A stretch of 64,000 bases of DNA from Clostridium hydrogeniformans DSM 21757 (lineage in GTDB: Bacteria; Bacillota; Clostridia; Clostridiales; Clostridiaceae): contig NZ_JMLJ01000003.1 in the NCBI RefSeq assembly GCF_000686705.1, forward strand, positions 1 to 64,000, written 5' to 3'. The translations under genes and the position numbers were made by a program. How positions within the stretch are numbered: the stretch's first letter is position 1; each line of letters opens with the position of its first letter. A model generated the notes under the pieces. The model saw nothing but the letters and a program-made list of their open reading frames with translations. It was not told the DNA's origin and did no database searches. Positions 18,431 through 27,346 of the stretch are shown here, piece after piece.

Positions 18431-18482
18431 AGCTCCAGGTTATATATCATAAAATTAAAACTATGATATACAACCTGGAGCT
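18431..18482. terminator. Long bidirectional hairpin terminator
   Basis: AGCTCCAGGTT and AACCTGGAGCT bracket an inner TATATCATA / TATGATATA repeat, giving about 20 paired bases. It lies between converging genes. The minus-strand side is followed by TTTTC, the plus side by no clear T-run. Confidence 0.75.
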
Positions 18483-18669
18483 AAATCTATTCTTATAAAG
18501 AATAGATAAGGCTTCTATATTAAAACTTAAATTATCCCACCAACATTTTTTTAATTTTAACCTTTATACCCTAATGTAAACATATTAATTTCTTAGATTT
18601 ACATAAGAGTACCATTTAAATAAAAAACTGTTAAATCAAATTTACAATAATAGTGTATTAATATTTTAA

Positions 18670-19995
18670 TTACTCTAATTGGAAATTCTTATGACTATTT
18701 GCTAATATAAATTCTAATACAGCATCATACACCCTTCCAATGTAATCATAATCTACTAAGGTCTCATCATCTCTAATACTATGAATTTTAGTACCCTTAA
18801 ACATATTTTCTTGACCTAAGGTAACTCCAAATATTTCATTAGCTACAAAAGAGGCATGATCACTAGAACCTTCCATATTTCTTACCTTAAAATCTAACTT
18901 ATATTTATTTAAATATTTTTCCATTGTTTTAACAAAATCATGTTCATTGTCTTTTATTCCAGCTAATAAAAGATTTTCTCCATCTTTTTTTCCAACACAA
19001 TCTATATTAATATTATATAGTTTTTCATAATCCTTTTTTAAAATAGGTACAAATTCCCTACTTCCTATAAGTCCTTGTTCTTCTCCATTAAAGGCACAAA
19101 ATACTATATCTTTATTAAATCTCTTTTCTTTTGAAAGTCTACTTAACTCCCTAGATAGTTCTAAAAGCACTGTAGTTCCTGAAGCATTATCTATAGCCCC
19201 TCTAAATATAGAATCTCCATCCCTGCCAACATGATCAAAGTGAGCCGATATAACTATGGCTTCTTTTGAATTTTCACCCTTAATCTTCCCAACCACATTA
19301 TTTACTTTTTTGTTTTCTACCTTGTATCTTGATTTTATCTGTGCCTCAACAGCTTCCTTACTTTTTAGTTCCTCATACATATTAGGTGAGATCTGAAAAA
19401 TTGGTTTTATTCCTGTACCTATCCTTACATAGCCTTCAAAAACTTCCTTTTTTAAAAATGTTCCTTTAAATCCTCTAATTAATAGTCCTAGGTTAGGATT
19501 ATTATCCTCTAAAACTCCTATAAACTCCTCTGATCTACTTTCATTATTAAACGTTATCTTACCCTCTAGACTTAAATCATTGCTTCTATTTAAATCTATA
19601 TAATCCTTGCCATAAACATATTCCTTAAATTCTCCATTTTTAAAACTCACCTTCATATAATGATTGCTTTCATTATTTAGATATACTATTTGATTATAGC
19701 TATGATAATAATTATCTTTAATATAGGGCTCTAATCCGTTATTTCTAAAGGTGTCCTCAATATACTTTTCTGCTAAAATATTTCCCTTATTTCCAACTAA
19801 TCGTCCTTCATATTCATCACTTATTAAAGTCCTTAGAGTGCTTTTAATATGATTTTCTACAGTACTTCTTTTTTCTGTGTAAGTTTTAACTGCTCTATAT
19901 TTATTTATATCTTTTTTTTCTCCACATCCTAGGACAAAAATAAAAGTTATTATGATTAATAAACTTATTTCCCTTGTTATTTTTGATTTTCTCAT
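18670..19995 (-). CDS. M28-family zinc aminopeptidase lipoprotein
   Basis: The 441-residue product begins with a lipoprotein signal whose lipobox ends VLGC (Cys at about residue 24), so it is anchored outside the membrane. The C-terminal catalytic domain has the M28 zinc set: SAHFDHVG, GAIDNASGTTVLLE, FNGEEQGLIGS, NIDCVG and GSSDHASF. M28 enzymes remove N-terminal residues from peptides, using two zinc ions. The region from 60 to 230 resembles the PA-type insert often found in this family. The start is ATG 19995 with AAGGAGG. The leader contains a candidate structured RNA. Confidence 0.92.
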   Translation of the reverse strand: MRKSKITREISLLIIITFIFVLGCGEKKDINKYRAVKTYTEKRSTVENHIKSTLRTLISDEYEGRLVGNKGNILAEKYIEDTFRNNGLEPYIKDNYYHSYNQIVYLNNESNHYMKVSFKNGEFKEYVYGKDYIDLNRSNDLSLEGKITFNNESRSEEFIGVLEDNNPNLGLLIRGFKGTFLKKEVFEGYVRIGTGIKPIFQISPNMYEELKSKEAVEAQIKSRYKVENKKVNNVVGKIKGENSKEAIVISAHFDHVGRDGDSIFRGAIDNASGTTVLLELSRELSRLSKEKRFNKDIVFCAFNGEEQGLIGSREFVPILKKDYEKLYNINIDCVGKKDGENLLLAGIKDNEHDFVKTMEKYLNKYKLDFKVRNMEGSSDHASFVANEIFGVTLGQENMFKGTKIHSIRDDETLVDYDYIGRVYDAVLEFILANSHKNFQLE

Positions 19996-20066
19996 ATTAT
20001 CCTCCTTATTAATAGAAGCTTTAAATAGTCATTAATAAAGTACCTTACTAAAATAATCTCCTATTT

Positions 20067-20146
20067 ATCTCATGGCTACTCACTATCCCCCCCATCCACG
20101 TGTAAGGTGGGAGATAACAGTTGATATGCAACTGATTAACTATATT
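20067..20146 (-). ncRNA. Candidate structured leader RNA, copy B
   Basis: This segment parallels 9179-9254. On the minus strand it reads CAGTTG-loop-CAACTG, then TTATCTC, a CCCACC...GG-A-TGGG hairpin, a long G-run, GTAGCCAT and GAGATAAA. TTATCTC can pair with GAGATAA (7 bp). The paired segments differ from copy A but remain complementary, while CTGTTATC, GTAGCCAT and AGATAAA are shared. It sits 70 nt upstream of the M28 peptidase gene. The family is unrecognised. Confidence 0.45.
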
Positions 20147-20194
20147 GAGTTTTCTCAGTAATTTAAAACTTTATACTTATTAAAAAAATATAAC

Positions 20195-20234
20195 AAAAAG
20201 GCATATCATAAAATATATTACGATATACCTTTTC
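20195..20234 (-). terminator. Terminator of the 51-residue protein gene
   Basis: AAGGTATATCGTAATATA pairs with TATTTTATGATATGCCTT on the minus strand, with minor mismatches, and is followed by TTTGTTATATTTTTTT. It lies 9 nt past the small gene's stop. Confidence 0.85.
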
Positions 20235-20242
20235 TATTTATA

Positions 20243-20398
20243 CTAAACTTCTTTGTCTTTAGGATAATATGTTTTAAAAGCTTCCTCATAACCTACTGGC
20301 TCTTCAAATTCCTGAACCTCACTTATATAAGGACCTTTTTCTCCTTGAACTATCTTTGTTTTAACCTTTTTATTACTCTTATCCTTATCTTTTGTCAT
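20243..20398 (-). CDS. Small charged protein, 51 residues, unknown function
   Basis: ATG 20398 is preceded by AAGGAGG with 7-nt spacing. The frame ends at TAG 20243-20245 just before a strong terminator. The N-terminal third is Lys-rich (KDKDKSNKKVKTK), and the rest is acidic and aromatic (EEPVGYEEAFKTYY). No hydrophobic segment or known family is apparent. It lies 61 nt downstream of the methyl-accepting protein gene on the same strand, so the two may be co-transcribed. Its reality rests on the ribosome site and terminator. Confidence 0.65.
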   Translation of the reverse strand: MTKDKDKSNKKVKTKIVQGEKGPYISEVQEFEEPVGYEEAFKTYYPKDKEV

Positions 20399-20459
20399 AG
20401 TATTTCCTCCTTAAATAGAAGTTTACACTATTATTATGGGATAAAACCTTATATATATT

Positions 20460-21929
20460 CTACTCTACTAAGATTTTCATATTTTCAGATAAGGTAACAA
20501 GTTCCTCTACAGAAGATTTTGCATTATACATATCCTCCATATACTCTTCTAAATTACTATTAGCTTCTTGAGAATTAGAGAGGGTTTCCTCTGATATAGC
20601 AGATAAATTTAATATAGACTCATTTATATTATTATTATAATTCATTACAAATTGAACTTTATCATTTAATTCATTTATTCCTTTTGTAAATTCGGCTATG
20701 TGACTAAATAACCCTTGTAAGTTATTCTCTGTTTTTATAACTAAAGCGCTTTCTTCCTCATTGATTTCATTCAAGTTAGATACTGACTTAGATATCTTAT
20801 TAACCTCTTTTTCTAAATCAAGAATTATTCCTGATATCTCTTCTGAGGATGCCCTACTTTGTTCTGCTAATTTTCTTACCTCATCTGCCACCACTGCAAA
20901 ACCTTTTCCAAGCTCTCCAGCCCTTGCTGCTTCTATAGCTGCATTTAATGCAAGAAGATTAGTTTGATCCGATATACCTGTTATCATGTCTATTATACTT
21001 TGAACCTTATTTGTTTTATCCTTGAGGCTCTTTGAAATCTCATAGACCTCTCTATTATTAGTTTTTACAAGAGATGCTTTTTCTGAAAGATTTTTGACTA
21101 CTATTATGCTCTCATTAAAAATCTTACCACTCTCTTCTGAATAGTTCTTCATTTCCTTAGAAAGCTCAGCAGTTGTGGTTATTTCATTTTGTATATTAGT
21201 GGTAGCTGTGGTTTGCTCTTCTATATTAGAAGCTGTGCTTTCACATCCCTTAACGATTTCACTCATAGCTCCATGTATTACATTTGATGACTTCTCTATA
21301 GAATTTATCATACTATTTAAATTTCCAGTATTTTTATTTAGAAGATTTATAGCTTTATTTATCTCTTTAAGAAGTCCCTGTTGCTTATTATTAGCTTCTA
21401 TAACCTTTAATTGTTCCTCCTCAGCCTTTTTAGTCATAGACTCTGAAAATTTTGTAACCAAAATTATAGAAAATATAAATAGTCCTATTATCATCTCTTC
21501 CATAGCTATTATCCCTAAGTTTTCTGGAGATAAATTCTTATAAACCCATCCAATATTAAATAGTACAGTTCCAACTATAGGTATAATAAGAAATCTTACC
21601 TCTATATAAGCTGTAGCCACTATTATCATAGGTATAATAAGTAATGGAGTAGTTTTTATCTCACAGAAAAATAATAATAGAAAATATGTAATGGCAAAAG
21701 GGGTTCCACATATATGTCTTACCTTTACATTTCCCCTGTCTTTTAAATAAAAATAAGTCATTATAAGACAAGAACCTAGCATAAGAACAAGAGCCGCTAT
21801 GCCAGCATATAAGTTTATAAGTCCTCTTAAAATAAGGCCTGTACACCCTATTGAGTAAACAATTCCAAGTACCCAAATACATAATGCAAATATGTTATTA
21901 GTCCTTTCCTTAATAGTTAAGTTTTTCAT
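20460..21929 (-). CDS. Methyl-accepting chemotaxis protein, integral-membrane sensor
   Basis: The 489-residue protein starts with about six hydrophobic helices (residues 10-165) with little external loop, so the sensor is within the membrane rather than a periplasmic domain. No HAMP domain is obvious. A long coiled coil (about 165-489) contains the conserved signalling tip [18 protein letters not shown], followed by [18 protein letters not shown], which binds CheW/CheA. The start has AGGAGG 6 nt upstream. No other chemotaxis gene is in the window. The ligand is unknown; membrane or redox signals are possible for this topology. Confidence 0.92.
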   Translation of the reverse strand: MKNLTIKERTNNIFALCIWVLGIVYSIGCTGLILRGLINLYAGIAALVLMLGSCLIMTYFYLKDRGNVKVRHICGTPFAITYFLLLFFCEIKTTPLLIIPMIIVATAYIEVRFLIIPIVGTVLFNIGWVYKNLSPENLGIIAMEEMIIGLFIFSIILVTKFSESMTKKAEEEQLKVIEANNKQQGLLKEINKAINLLNKNTGNLNSMINSIEKSSNVIHGAMSEIVKGCESTASNIEEQTTATTNIQNEITTTAELSKEMKNYSEESGKIFNESIIVVKNLSEKASLVKTNNREVYEISKSLKDKTNKVQSIIDMITGISDQTNLLALNAAIEAARAGELGKGFAVVADEVRKLAEQSRASSEEISGIILDLEKEVNKISKSVSNLNEINEEESALVIKTENNLQGLFSHIAEFTKGINELNDKVQFVMNYNNNINESILNLSAISEETLSNSQEANSNLEEYMEDMYNAKSSVEELVTLSENMKILVE

Positions 21930-22184
21930 TTTTATCCCTCCTAGATTATATACTTATCGTAAGCTTTATATGGTTTCTTTATATAAATTAATCTTTTGCT
22001 TAGAGTAGACATAATAGAATAAAAATATGTAAATTACAATATATTTTCACATAATTTTACAGACATAATTATATAACAAATCTCTATTTAGGAAAAGTAT
22101 TATTTATAGTTATTATTATATTCTATAACTTCTTTAAATTTTTCTATAGTCTATGATAAGCTCTTATAAAAATCATATAAAATT

Positions 22185-22221
22185 TTGAAAAATATATTTT
22201 ATAGTCTATACTTAAAGTATA
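22185..22221 (+). promoter_or_regulatory. Promoter and palindromic operator of chbG
   Basis: TTGAAA (22185-22190) and TATACT (22207-22212), 16 nt apart, form a good housekeeping promoter. The perfect palindrome TATACTTAAAGTATA (22207-22221) covers the -10 box, so a repressor bound there would block RNA polymerase. The gene starts 22 nt further on. Confidence 0.55.
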
Positions 22222-22242
22222 CAAATCTTTAGGGGTGATTTT

Positions 22243-22995
22243 ATGAAAGTAATATTTAACGGAGATGATTTTGGACTAACTAAAGGAGTTTCTAAAGGAA
22301 TAATTGAGGCAATTAAGAAGGGGGTTCTTAGTGATACAACAGCTATGGTTAACTCTCCTTATTTTGAAGATTCTATAAGGTATGCCAAAGAAAATGATAT
22401 AACTAGCCTAGGACTTCACTTAACTTTAACAAATAGAAAACCAGTGCTTCCTCCCTCATTAGTTAAGTCCTTGGTAGATGAAAATGGAGACTTTTTCAAA
22501 TCTGTATCCAAGCTTCCATGTAATATAAATATAGATGAGTTTGAAAAAGAAATGAGGGCCCAAGTTAATAAGTTTTTAGGTTGTGGTTTAGAACTTAATC
22601 ATATAGATGGTCATCATCACTTTTTTATGTTTTATCCTGAGCTTTTAGATATAGTTATAAAGCTTTCTAAGGAGCTTAATGTTCCCTTAAGGTCTGGTAC
22701 TACTTCTATTAAACTTTTATGTAATAAAGAAAATATAAAAACTACAGATTTTACAGATAGTTTTTATAAAGATGGAGCAACCATTGAAAACCTTATATCT
22801 ATTCTTAATAAACATAAGGATTCAAACTCTATATTAGAATTTATGATGCATCCTGGATATTCAGATGAAGAACTTAGGTCTTTAAGTTCCTATAATGACT
22901 TTAGAGAGGAAGAGCTTAAAATATTAACTAGTACTAGATTAAAGGACTATATAAAATCTAATAATATAGAAATAATAAATTTCTCTCAATTATAA
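22243..22995 (+). CDS. chbG: ChbG/YdjC-family carbohydrate deacetylase
   Basis: The 250-residue product belongs to the YdjC family, which deacetylates N-acetylated oligosaccharides such as chitobiose or diacetylated sugars. The metal site is visible: FNGDDFG near the start, GLHLTLT (about residue 62) and HIDGHHHFF (about 124). A late HPGYSDEEL motif is also typical. It is cytosolic with no signal peptide. The upstream promoter overlaps a perfect palindrome, suggesting repression until substrate appears. No chitobiose transporter is adjacent, so the natural sugar is open. Confidence 0.9.
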   Translation: MKVIFNGDDFGLTKGVSKGIIEAIKKGVLSDTTAMVNSPYFEDSIRYAKENDITSLGLHLTLTNRKPVLPPSLVKSLVDENGDFFKSVSKLPCNINIDEFEKEMRAQVNKFLGCGLELNHIDGHHHFFMFYPELLDIVIKLSKELNVPLRSGTTSIKLLCNKENIKTTDFTDSFYKDGATIENLISILNKHKDSNSILEFMMHPGYSDEELRSLSSYNDFREEELKILTSTRLKDYIKSNNIEIINFSQL

Positions 22996-23015
22996 TGTTA
23001 CCATATAGGACTTTC

Positions 23016-23086
23016 ATCTTAGAACTTAAGATATACACACATTAACTCCTTTAAATCAAGTGTTTTAGCTATTGTATAAAATAACT
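23016..23086 (+). repeat. Degenerate intergenic repeat, block X copy 1
   Basis: This block shares an order of matches with 42564-42635, including TTAACTC, TTTAAAT and the 20-base identical core TTTAGCTATTGTATAAAATA. It contains no gene. Confidence 0.6.
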
Positions 23087-23168
23087 TTAAATATGATTTT
23101 AATTTTCTATGGTTTTAATTTTAAAAGCTAATTTATCTATCTGGGTAAAGCAAGACAAGTCAATAATA

Positions 23169-23215
23169 TTTTTAATGAATAAGTTAAGTACTTATATTAA
23201 AGCCCTATATAAGAT
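23169..23215 (+). repeat. Degenerate intergenic repeat, block Y copy 1
   Basis: It is about 85-90% identical by eye to 42515-42561, sharing TTTTAATGAATAAGTTAA, TTATATTAAA and CCCTATAT. In this gap Y follows X; in the 42 kb gap Y precedes X. Confidence 0.6.
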
Positions 23216-23240
23216 TAAAGTTAAAACCTATGATTTATAA

Positions 23241-23292
23241 AAGGAAGCTGTATGATAGTGCATACCCATGCATTATCATACAGCTTCCTTTT
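23241..23292. terminator. Strong bidirectional hairpin terminator
   Basis: A perfect 17-bp repeat AAGGAAGCTGTATGATA / TATCATACAGCTTCCTT has an inner TGCAT/ATGCA repeat and short T-runs on both outer sides. It lies between the converging chbG and mgtE genes. Confidence 0.88.
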
Positions 23293-23362
23293 AACTTATA
23301 ATTATCTTATATTATAAAAACATTTAAAAAAATCCTTATATACTAGTTTTAATAAGGTATAT

Positions 23363-24694
23363 TTATATTCCAACAAGAACTTTGGCTGTGGTAAAATATA
23401 TTATTAAAGCAAAAGCATCTACTATAGTGGTTATAAGTGGACTTGCCATTATAGCAGGATCTAGCTTAAACTTTTTCGCAATTATAGGAAGAACCCCTCC
23501 TATAACCTTAGCTAATATTACAGTGCAGAATAAGCTTATACATACTGTTATAGAAATATATATATCTGTACCTTCTAATAAATATAACCTTAAAAAATTC
23601 ACTAATGATAATACAACAGCTACAATACTACTTACCCTTAATTCCTTCCATATAACCTTCATAAAATCATTAAGTTTAATTTCTCCAAGGGCTAATCCTC
23701 TTATTATTAAGGTAGAGGATTGTGATCCCGCATTTCCACCAGTATCCATAAGCATTGGTATAAATGCTGCTAGTATTACAACAGATTGAAGCACATCTTC
23801 AAACTTTTTAATAATATTTCCTGTAAAGGTAGCTGATATCATAAGGACTAAAAGCCATATAATTCTATGCTTTGCTAAAGAAAACACATTGGTTTTTAAA
23901 TACTCTTCTTCTGAAGGCTCCATAGCTGCCATCTTTTGAAAGTCTTCTGTATTTTCCTGTTCTATAATATCAACTATATCATCTATGGTTATTATTCCAA
24001 CTAATCTATTCTCTTTATCTACTACAGGCATGGCAGTAAAGTCATATTTCTTAAATATATTAGCTACAGTTTCCTGATCATCTACCGTATTTACACATAT
24101 AACCTTACTTTCCATTACATCTTTTATTTTAGCCTCATTAGGACTCAAAATAATAGTTCTTATGGATAAAACACCCTCAAGCCTTCTATCCTTATCTATT
24201 ACATAACAGGTGTCTATAGTTTCTTTATCTACTCCTGTTTTCTTAATATGCTTTATAGCTTCTTCTATGGTCATCTCTTTTTTTAAATCCACATATTCTA
24301 TGGTCATTGCACTACCTGCACTATTTAGTGGATAATTAAGAAATTGATTTATTACAGTTCTTTTATGCTCCTCTGCATTTTCAAGAATTTTTTTAACTAC
24401 ATTTGCAGGCATCTCTTCTAATAAATTAATAGCATCATCTACAAATAAATCATTTATTATATTACTTATTTCACTATCTGTTATAGACTCTATGATCACT
24501 CGTTGTTCATCATAATTTAAATATGAGAATACATCTGCTGCAATATCCTTTGGTAAAATTCTAAAAGTTTTTACTACATTTTCTTTATCAATTTCCTCAA
24601 ATAATTGTGCGATATCAACTACATTTAGGTCTATAAGTTTTGTTTTAGCCTCTAATAATTTATTATCCTTTAAAAGTTCTATTATTTTTTCCAT
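23363..24694 (-). CDS. mgtE: Magnesium transporter MgtE
   Basis: The 443-residue protein has the complete MgtE layout: an N-terminal superhelical MgtE_N domain (1-130), two CBS domains (about 135-255) and five membrane helices (about 285-443). MgtE channels are closed by Mg2+ binding between the cytosolic domains. The start ATG 24694 has AAGGGG 8 nt upstream, and that site can fold into a CCCCTT/AAGGGG hairpin, suggesting control of translation. I looked for an M-box Mg2+ riboswitch in the leader and did not see its conserved core. Confidence 0.95.
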   Translation of the reverse strand: MEKIIELLKDNKLLEAKTKLIDLNVVDIAQLFEEIDKENVVKTFRILPKDIAADVFSYLNYDEQRVIIESITDSEISNIINDLFVDDAINLLEEMPANVVKKILENAEEHKRTVINQFLNYPLNSAGSAMTIEYVDLKKEMTIEEAIKHIKKTGVDKETIDTCYVIDKDRRLEGVLSIRTIILSPNEAKIKDVMESKVICVNTVDDQETVANIFKKYDFTAMPVVDKENRLVGIITIDDIVDIIEQENTEDFQKMAAMEPSEEEYLKTNVFSLAKHRIIWLLVLMISATFTGNIIKKFEDVLQSVVILAAFIPMLMDTGGNAGSQSSTLIIRGLALGEIKLNDFMKVIWKELRVSSIVAVVLSLVNFLRLYLLEGTDIYISITVCISLFCTVILAKVIGGVLPIIAKKFKLDPAIMASPLITTIVDAFALIIYFTTAKVLVGI

Positions 24695-24701
24695 TGATAA
24701 T

Positions 24702-24718
24702 CCCCTTTCTTTAAGGGG
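24702..24718 (-). promoter_or_regulatory. Hairpin sequestering the mgtE ribosome site
   Basis: CCCCTT (24718-24713 on the minus strand) pairs with AAGGGG (24707-24702), and AAGGGG is the mgtE Shine-Dalgarno. A 5-nt loop separates them. The fold would lower initiation unless opened. Confidence 0.5.
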
Positions 24719-24939
24719 AAACCTTATACTGGTTTATAGCTATGGCTTCCCTTATTTTTGTTAAGTTACTATTAAAATTATTCCCATCGGGCAAACTATC
24801 CATAACTACCACCAACTCTCTTGCACATAATTTTAGCACTTAAAATAATACTAGTACTCCGCCTACTACTATATCATAAAATGCCTCCTAATGCCATATA
24901 ACTAGCCTTTTTCAGAATTTTTCTATGAATAATTTTCAT
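24711..24939 (-). pseudogene. Possible relic of a cation efflux (CDF) gene
   Basis: A minus-strand frame from ATG 24939 stops after 21 codons. In another frame the sequence continues as YDIVVGGVLVLF, a stop, then VLKLCARELVVVMDSLPDG and LTKIREAI, ending at TAA 24711. The second part resembles the last membrane helix and C-terminal start of cation diffusion facilitators. There is no ribosome site. It reads as a shortened, frameshifted and interrupted remnant, but the similarity is my own visual match and may be chance. Confidence 0.3.
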
Positions 24940-25075
24940 AAAAGTTATGGATTAAAAATAAATATATTTTGTGATGACTATTCTATATAACTGCCATTAT
25001 TATTCCCTATATTAATTTTCTATAATATTTTAATTTAAAAAACTATACTTTTTAATAAAAAATCATAAAATAAAA

Positions 25076-25112
25076 GCTCTCCTCCTATTAAATTTGCTTT
25101 AGAAAGAGAGCC
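25076..25112 (-). terminator. Probable terminator of the YccF gene
   Basis: On the minus strand GGGCTCTC and GAGAGCTTT pair around a 23-nt loop and are followed by TTTATTTTATG. The stem is short for the loop size. Confidence 0.5.
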
Positions 25113-25134
25113 CTTATTAAATATAATAATATTA

Positions 25135-25497
25135 TTAATATATATTTTTCCCAAAAGGACATAGTGACAATTTAGCAAGCTTAAAGAACTGAAGTCCAAA
25201 AGGAATACCTACTATTGTTATGCATAATAATATTCCACTTATTAGATTTCCAAGACATAATAAAAATCCACCAAATATTATCCATAGAATGTTTAACAAA
25301 AGACTAATTCCTGAATCATTAACGGTAACTACTTCCTTTCCAAAGGGTGCAAATTGTAAAGATGCCATCTTAAAGCATTGTTTTCCTATAGGGATTCCAA
25401 CTATTGTTAAACACCAAAATCCTCCTATAATAAGCCACCCTGCAGCATGTATTAACCCACCACATATTATCCATATTAAATTTCCTAAACAGCTCAT
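25135..25497 (-). CDS. yccF: YccF-family inner membrane protein
   Basis: The 120-residue protein has two internally similar halves, each with the YccF-type repeat: hydrophobic helices followed by LTIVGIPIGKQCFKMASLQFAPFGK in the first half and CITIVGIPFGLQFFKLAKLSLCPFGK in the second. Four membrane helices are expected. The family is widespread and its role is unknown. ATG 25497 is chosen because GGAGGG lies 4-5 nt upstream; the frame opens four codons earlier without a ribosome site. It is monocistronic. Confidence 0.9.
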   Translation of the reverse strand: MSCLGNLIWIICGGLIHAAGWLIIGGFWCLTIVGIPIGKQCFKMASLQFAPFGKEVVTVNDSGISLLLNILWIIFGGFLLCLGNLISGILLCITIVGIPFGLQFFKLAKLSLCPFGKNIY

Positions 25498-25720
25498 AAT
25501 TCCCTCCATATAAGTTTAACTTTATCTCTTTATAGGTTTAATAATACATTATAATTCCTATTTTGTATAGTGTTTATATTAATTTATTTATATTTCCATA
25601 AATGTGTGCAGACTTTTTTATTATTTCCAAGCTATATATTAACCTTACTTAAAACAAAATTTTAGGTATATTTATGCATATGCAAATCCAAATAATCCTA
25701 TATTTTCATTGAATAAAACC

Positions 25721-25749
25721 TTGATTTATGCATTATTATACATTATTAT
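25721..25749 (+). promoter_or_regulatory. Putative promoter of the YjiH gene
   Basis: TTGATT (25721-25726) and TATTAT (25744-25749) are spaced 17 nt apart, 46 nt before the start codon. This is a plausible sigma-A promoter, though such matches are frequent in AT-rich DNA. Confidence 0.4.
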
Positions 25750-25794
25750 GTATTTATAATTAAATTAAAAACATAAGAAAAAAGAGGTGTACTC

Positions 25795-27162
25795 ATGGAA
25801 ATAAAATTATCTAAATTTAATAAAGTTACCCTAAAAGCTTTATTAAAATTTTTAATTCCTTCGTTTATAGGAATACTACTATTTATGACCCCAATGGTGT
25901 TTAATGGAGAGGTTACTATACCAGTAGCTATGCTGTCCAAATTAATATCAAAGGTGCTAGGAGATTATCTTCCTTTTATAATGACTTTTATTATATCCCT
26001 AGCCTTTACTTTAACTTTAATTACTAAGATTTTTAAACCTAAGTTTATAATAAATAGTAAATATTTAAATAATTTATTTAATATTTCTAAGGTATGGTTT
26101 TTGTCAAGAACCCTAGGCTTTATATTTGTAATTTCAACTTATTTTAAAATAGGACCTGAGGCTATATGGTCTGAAAATACTGGTGGACTTTTATTAACTA
26201 GCCTTTTACCTGTACTATTTGGAGTATTTTTATTTGCTGGTTTATTATTACCTTTAATTTTAGATTTTGGACTTTTAGAATTTTTCGGTTCTTTACTTAC
26301 AAAAGTAATGAGACCTATATTTAAATTACCTGGAAGATCTTCTATAGACTGTATAACCTCTTGGCTTGGTGATGGTACTATCGGAGTTCTTTTAACTAGC
26401 AAACAGTATGAGGATGGTTTTTACTCAAAAAGAGAGGCTGCTGTTATAGCTACCAACTTTTCTGCAGTATCTATAACCTTTGCTTTAGTTGTAATAGCTC
26501 AAGTTAATCTTTCTCATATGTTTGTTCCATTTTATCTTACTGTATCCTTTGCTGGTGTTGTTGCCGCTATTATAATTCCAAGGATTCCACCTTTAAGTAA
26601 GATAAACGATAGCTATTATAATAATAGTAATAATAACTTAAATGAAATCATCCCTGAAGGATATACTAGCTTTTCCTTTGGTTTAGAAAAAGCTATAGAA
26701 AAAGCAAATTCTCCTGAAAATACTATTAAGAGAGTTTCTTTAGATGGATTTAAAAATATATTTGATATGTGGATTGGAGTAACTCCTGTAATAATGTCTA
26801 TGGGAACCTTAGCTTTAATCATAGCAGAATATACTAGTTTTTTTGAGTGGCTTGGATTACCCTTTATTCCACTTTTAAAGCTACTTCAAATCCCTGAAGC
26901 TGCTGCCGCATCTAAAACAATTATGGTAGGCTTTGCAGATATGTTTCTTCCTTCAGTTATAGCTAGTAATATAGCAAGTGATATGACAAGATTCATAATA
27001 GCTGCTTTATCTGTTACCCAGCTTATATATATGTCTGAAGTAGGAGGTCTTATACTAGGATCTAAAATACCTCTAAATGTTAAAGATTTGCTTTTTATAT
27101 TTATTATAAGAACTTTGATAACATTACCTATAATAACTTTAATAGCTCATATAATCTTTTAA
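25795..27162 (+). CDS. YjiH-family nucleoside-recognition membrane protein
   Basis: The 455-residue protein has about ten hydrophobic segments and the Gate (nucleoside recognition) domain arrangement of the YjiH family. It has a long glycine-containing stretch around residues 170-205 (IDCITSWLGDGTIGVLL) and a second repeat from about 320 on (FKNIFDMWIGVTPVIMSMG, then AASKTIMVGFADMFLP). The family is thought to move small solutes, perhaps nucleoside-like, but no substrate is established. It is monocistronic with a strong terminator. Confidence 0.85.
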   Translation: MEIKLSKFNKVTLKALLKFLIPSFIGILLFMTPMVFNGEVTIPVAMLSKLISKVLGDYLPFIMTFIISLAFTLTLITKIFKPKFIINSKYLNNLFNISKVWFLSRTLGFIFVISTYFKIGPEAIWSENTGGLLLTSLLPVLFGVFLFAGLLLPLILDFGLLEFFGSLLTKVMRPIFKLPGRSSIDCITSWLGDGTIGVLLTSKQYEDGFYSKREAAVIATNFSAVSITFALVVIAQVNLSHMFVPFYLTVSFAGVVAAIIIPRIPPLSKINDSYYNNSNNNLNEIIPEGYTSFSFGLEKAIEKANSPENTIKRVSLDGFKNIFDMWIGVTPVIMSMGTLALIIAEYTSFFEWLGLPFIPLLKLLQIPEAAAASKTIMVGFADMFLPSVIASNIASDMTRFIIAALSVTQLIYMSEVGGLILGSKIPLNVKDLLFIFIIRTLITLPIITLIAHIIF

Positions 27163-27270
27163 GTAAAAATAAATATGACTATTTAAATAAGTATTAAATT
27201 TATAAAACCACCACATATTAATATGCTTTTTAACCTAGTAACTTAGTTATGTAAATTTCATGAATAATTA

Positions 27271-27307
27271 AAAAGACTTTCCTATTAAATTATTAGGAAA
27301 GTCTTTT
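27271..27307. terminator. Bidirectional terminator between yjiH-like and ttcA-like genes
   Basis: A perfect 14-bp repeat AAAAGACTTTCCTA / TAGGAAAGTCTTTT has T-runs on both strands. It lies between two converging genes. Confidence 0.9.
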
Positions 27308-27346
27308 ATATTATAGTTATAAAATTTAAATCTCTAATATAACACT

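Noticed and set aside
24695-24860. M-box magnesium riboswitch upstream of mgtE
   Set aside because: The conserved GGTGAGGCTCC and GCTACTGCCCA-type segments could not be found on the minus strand.
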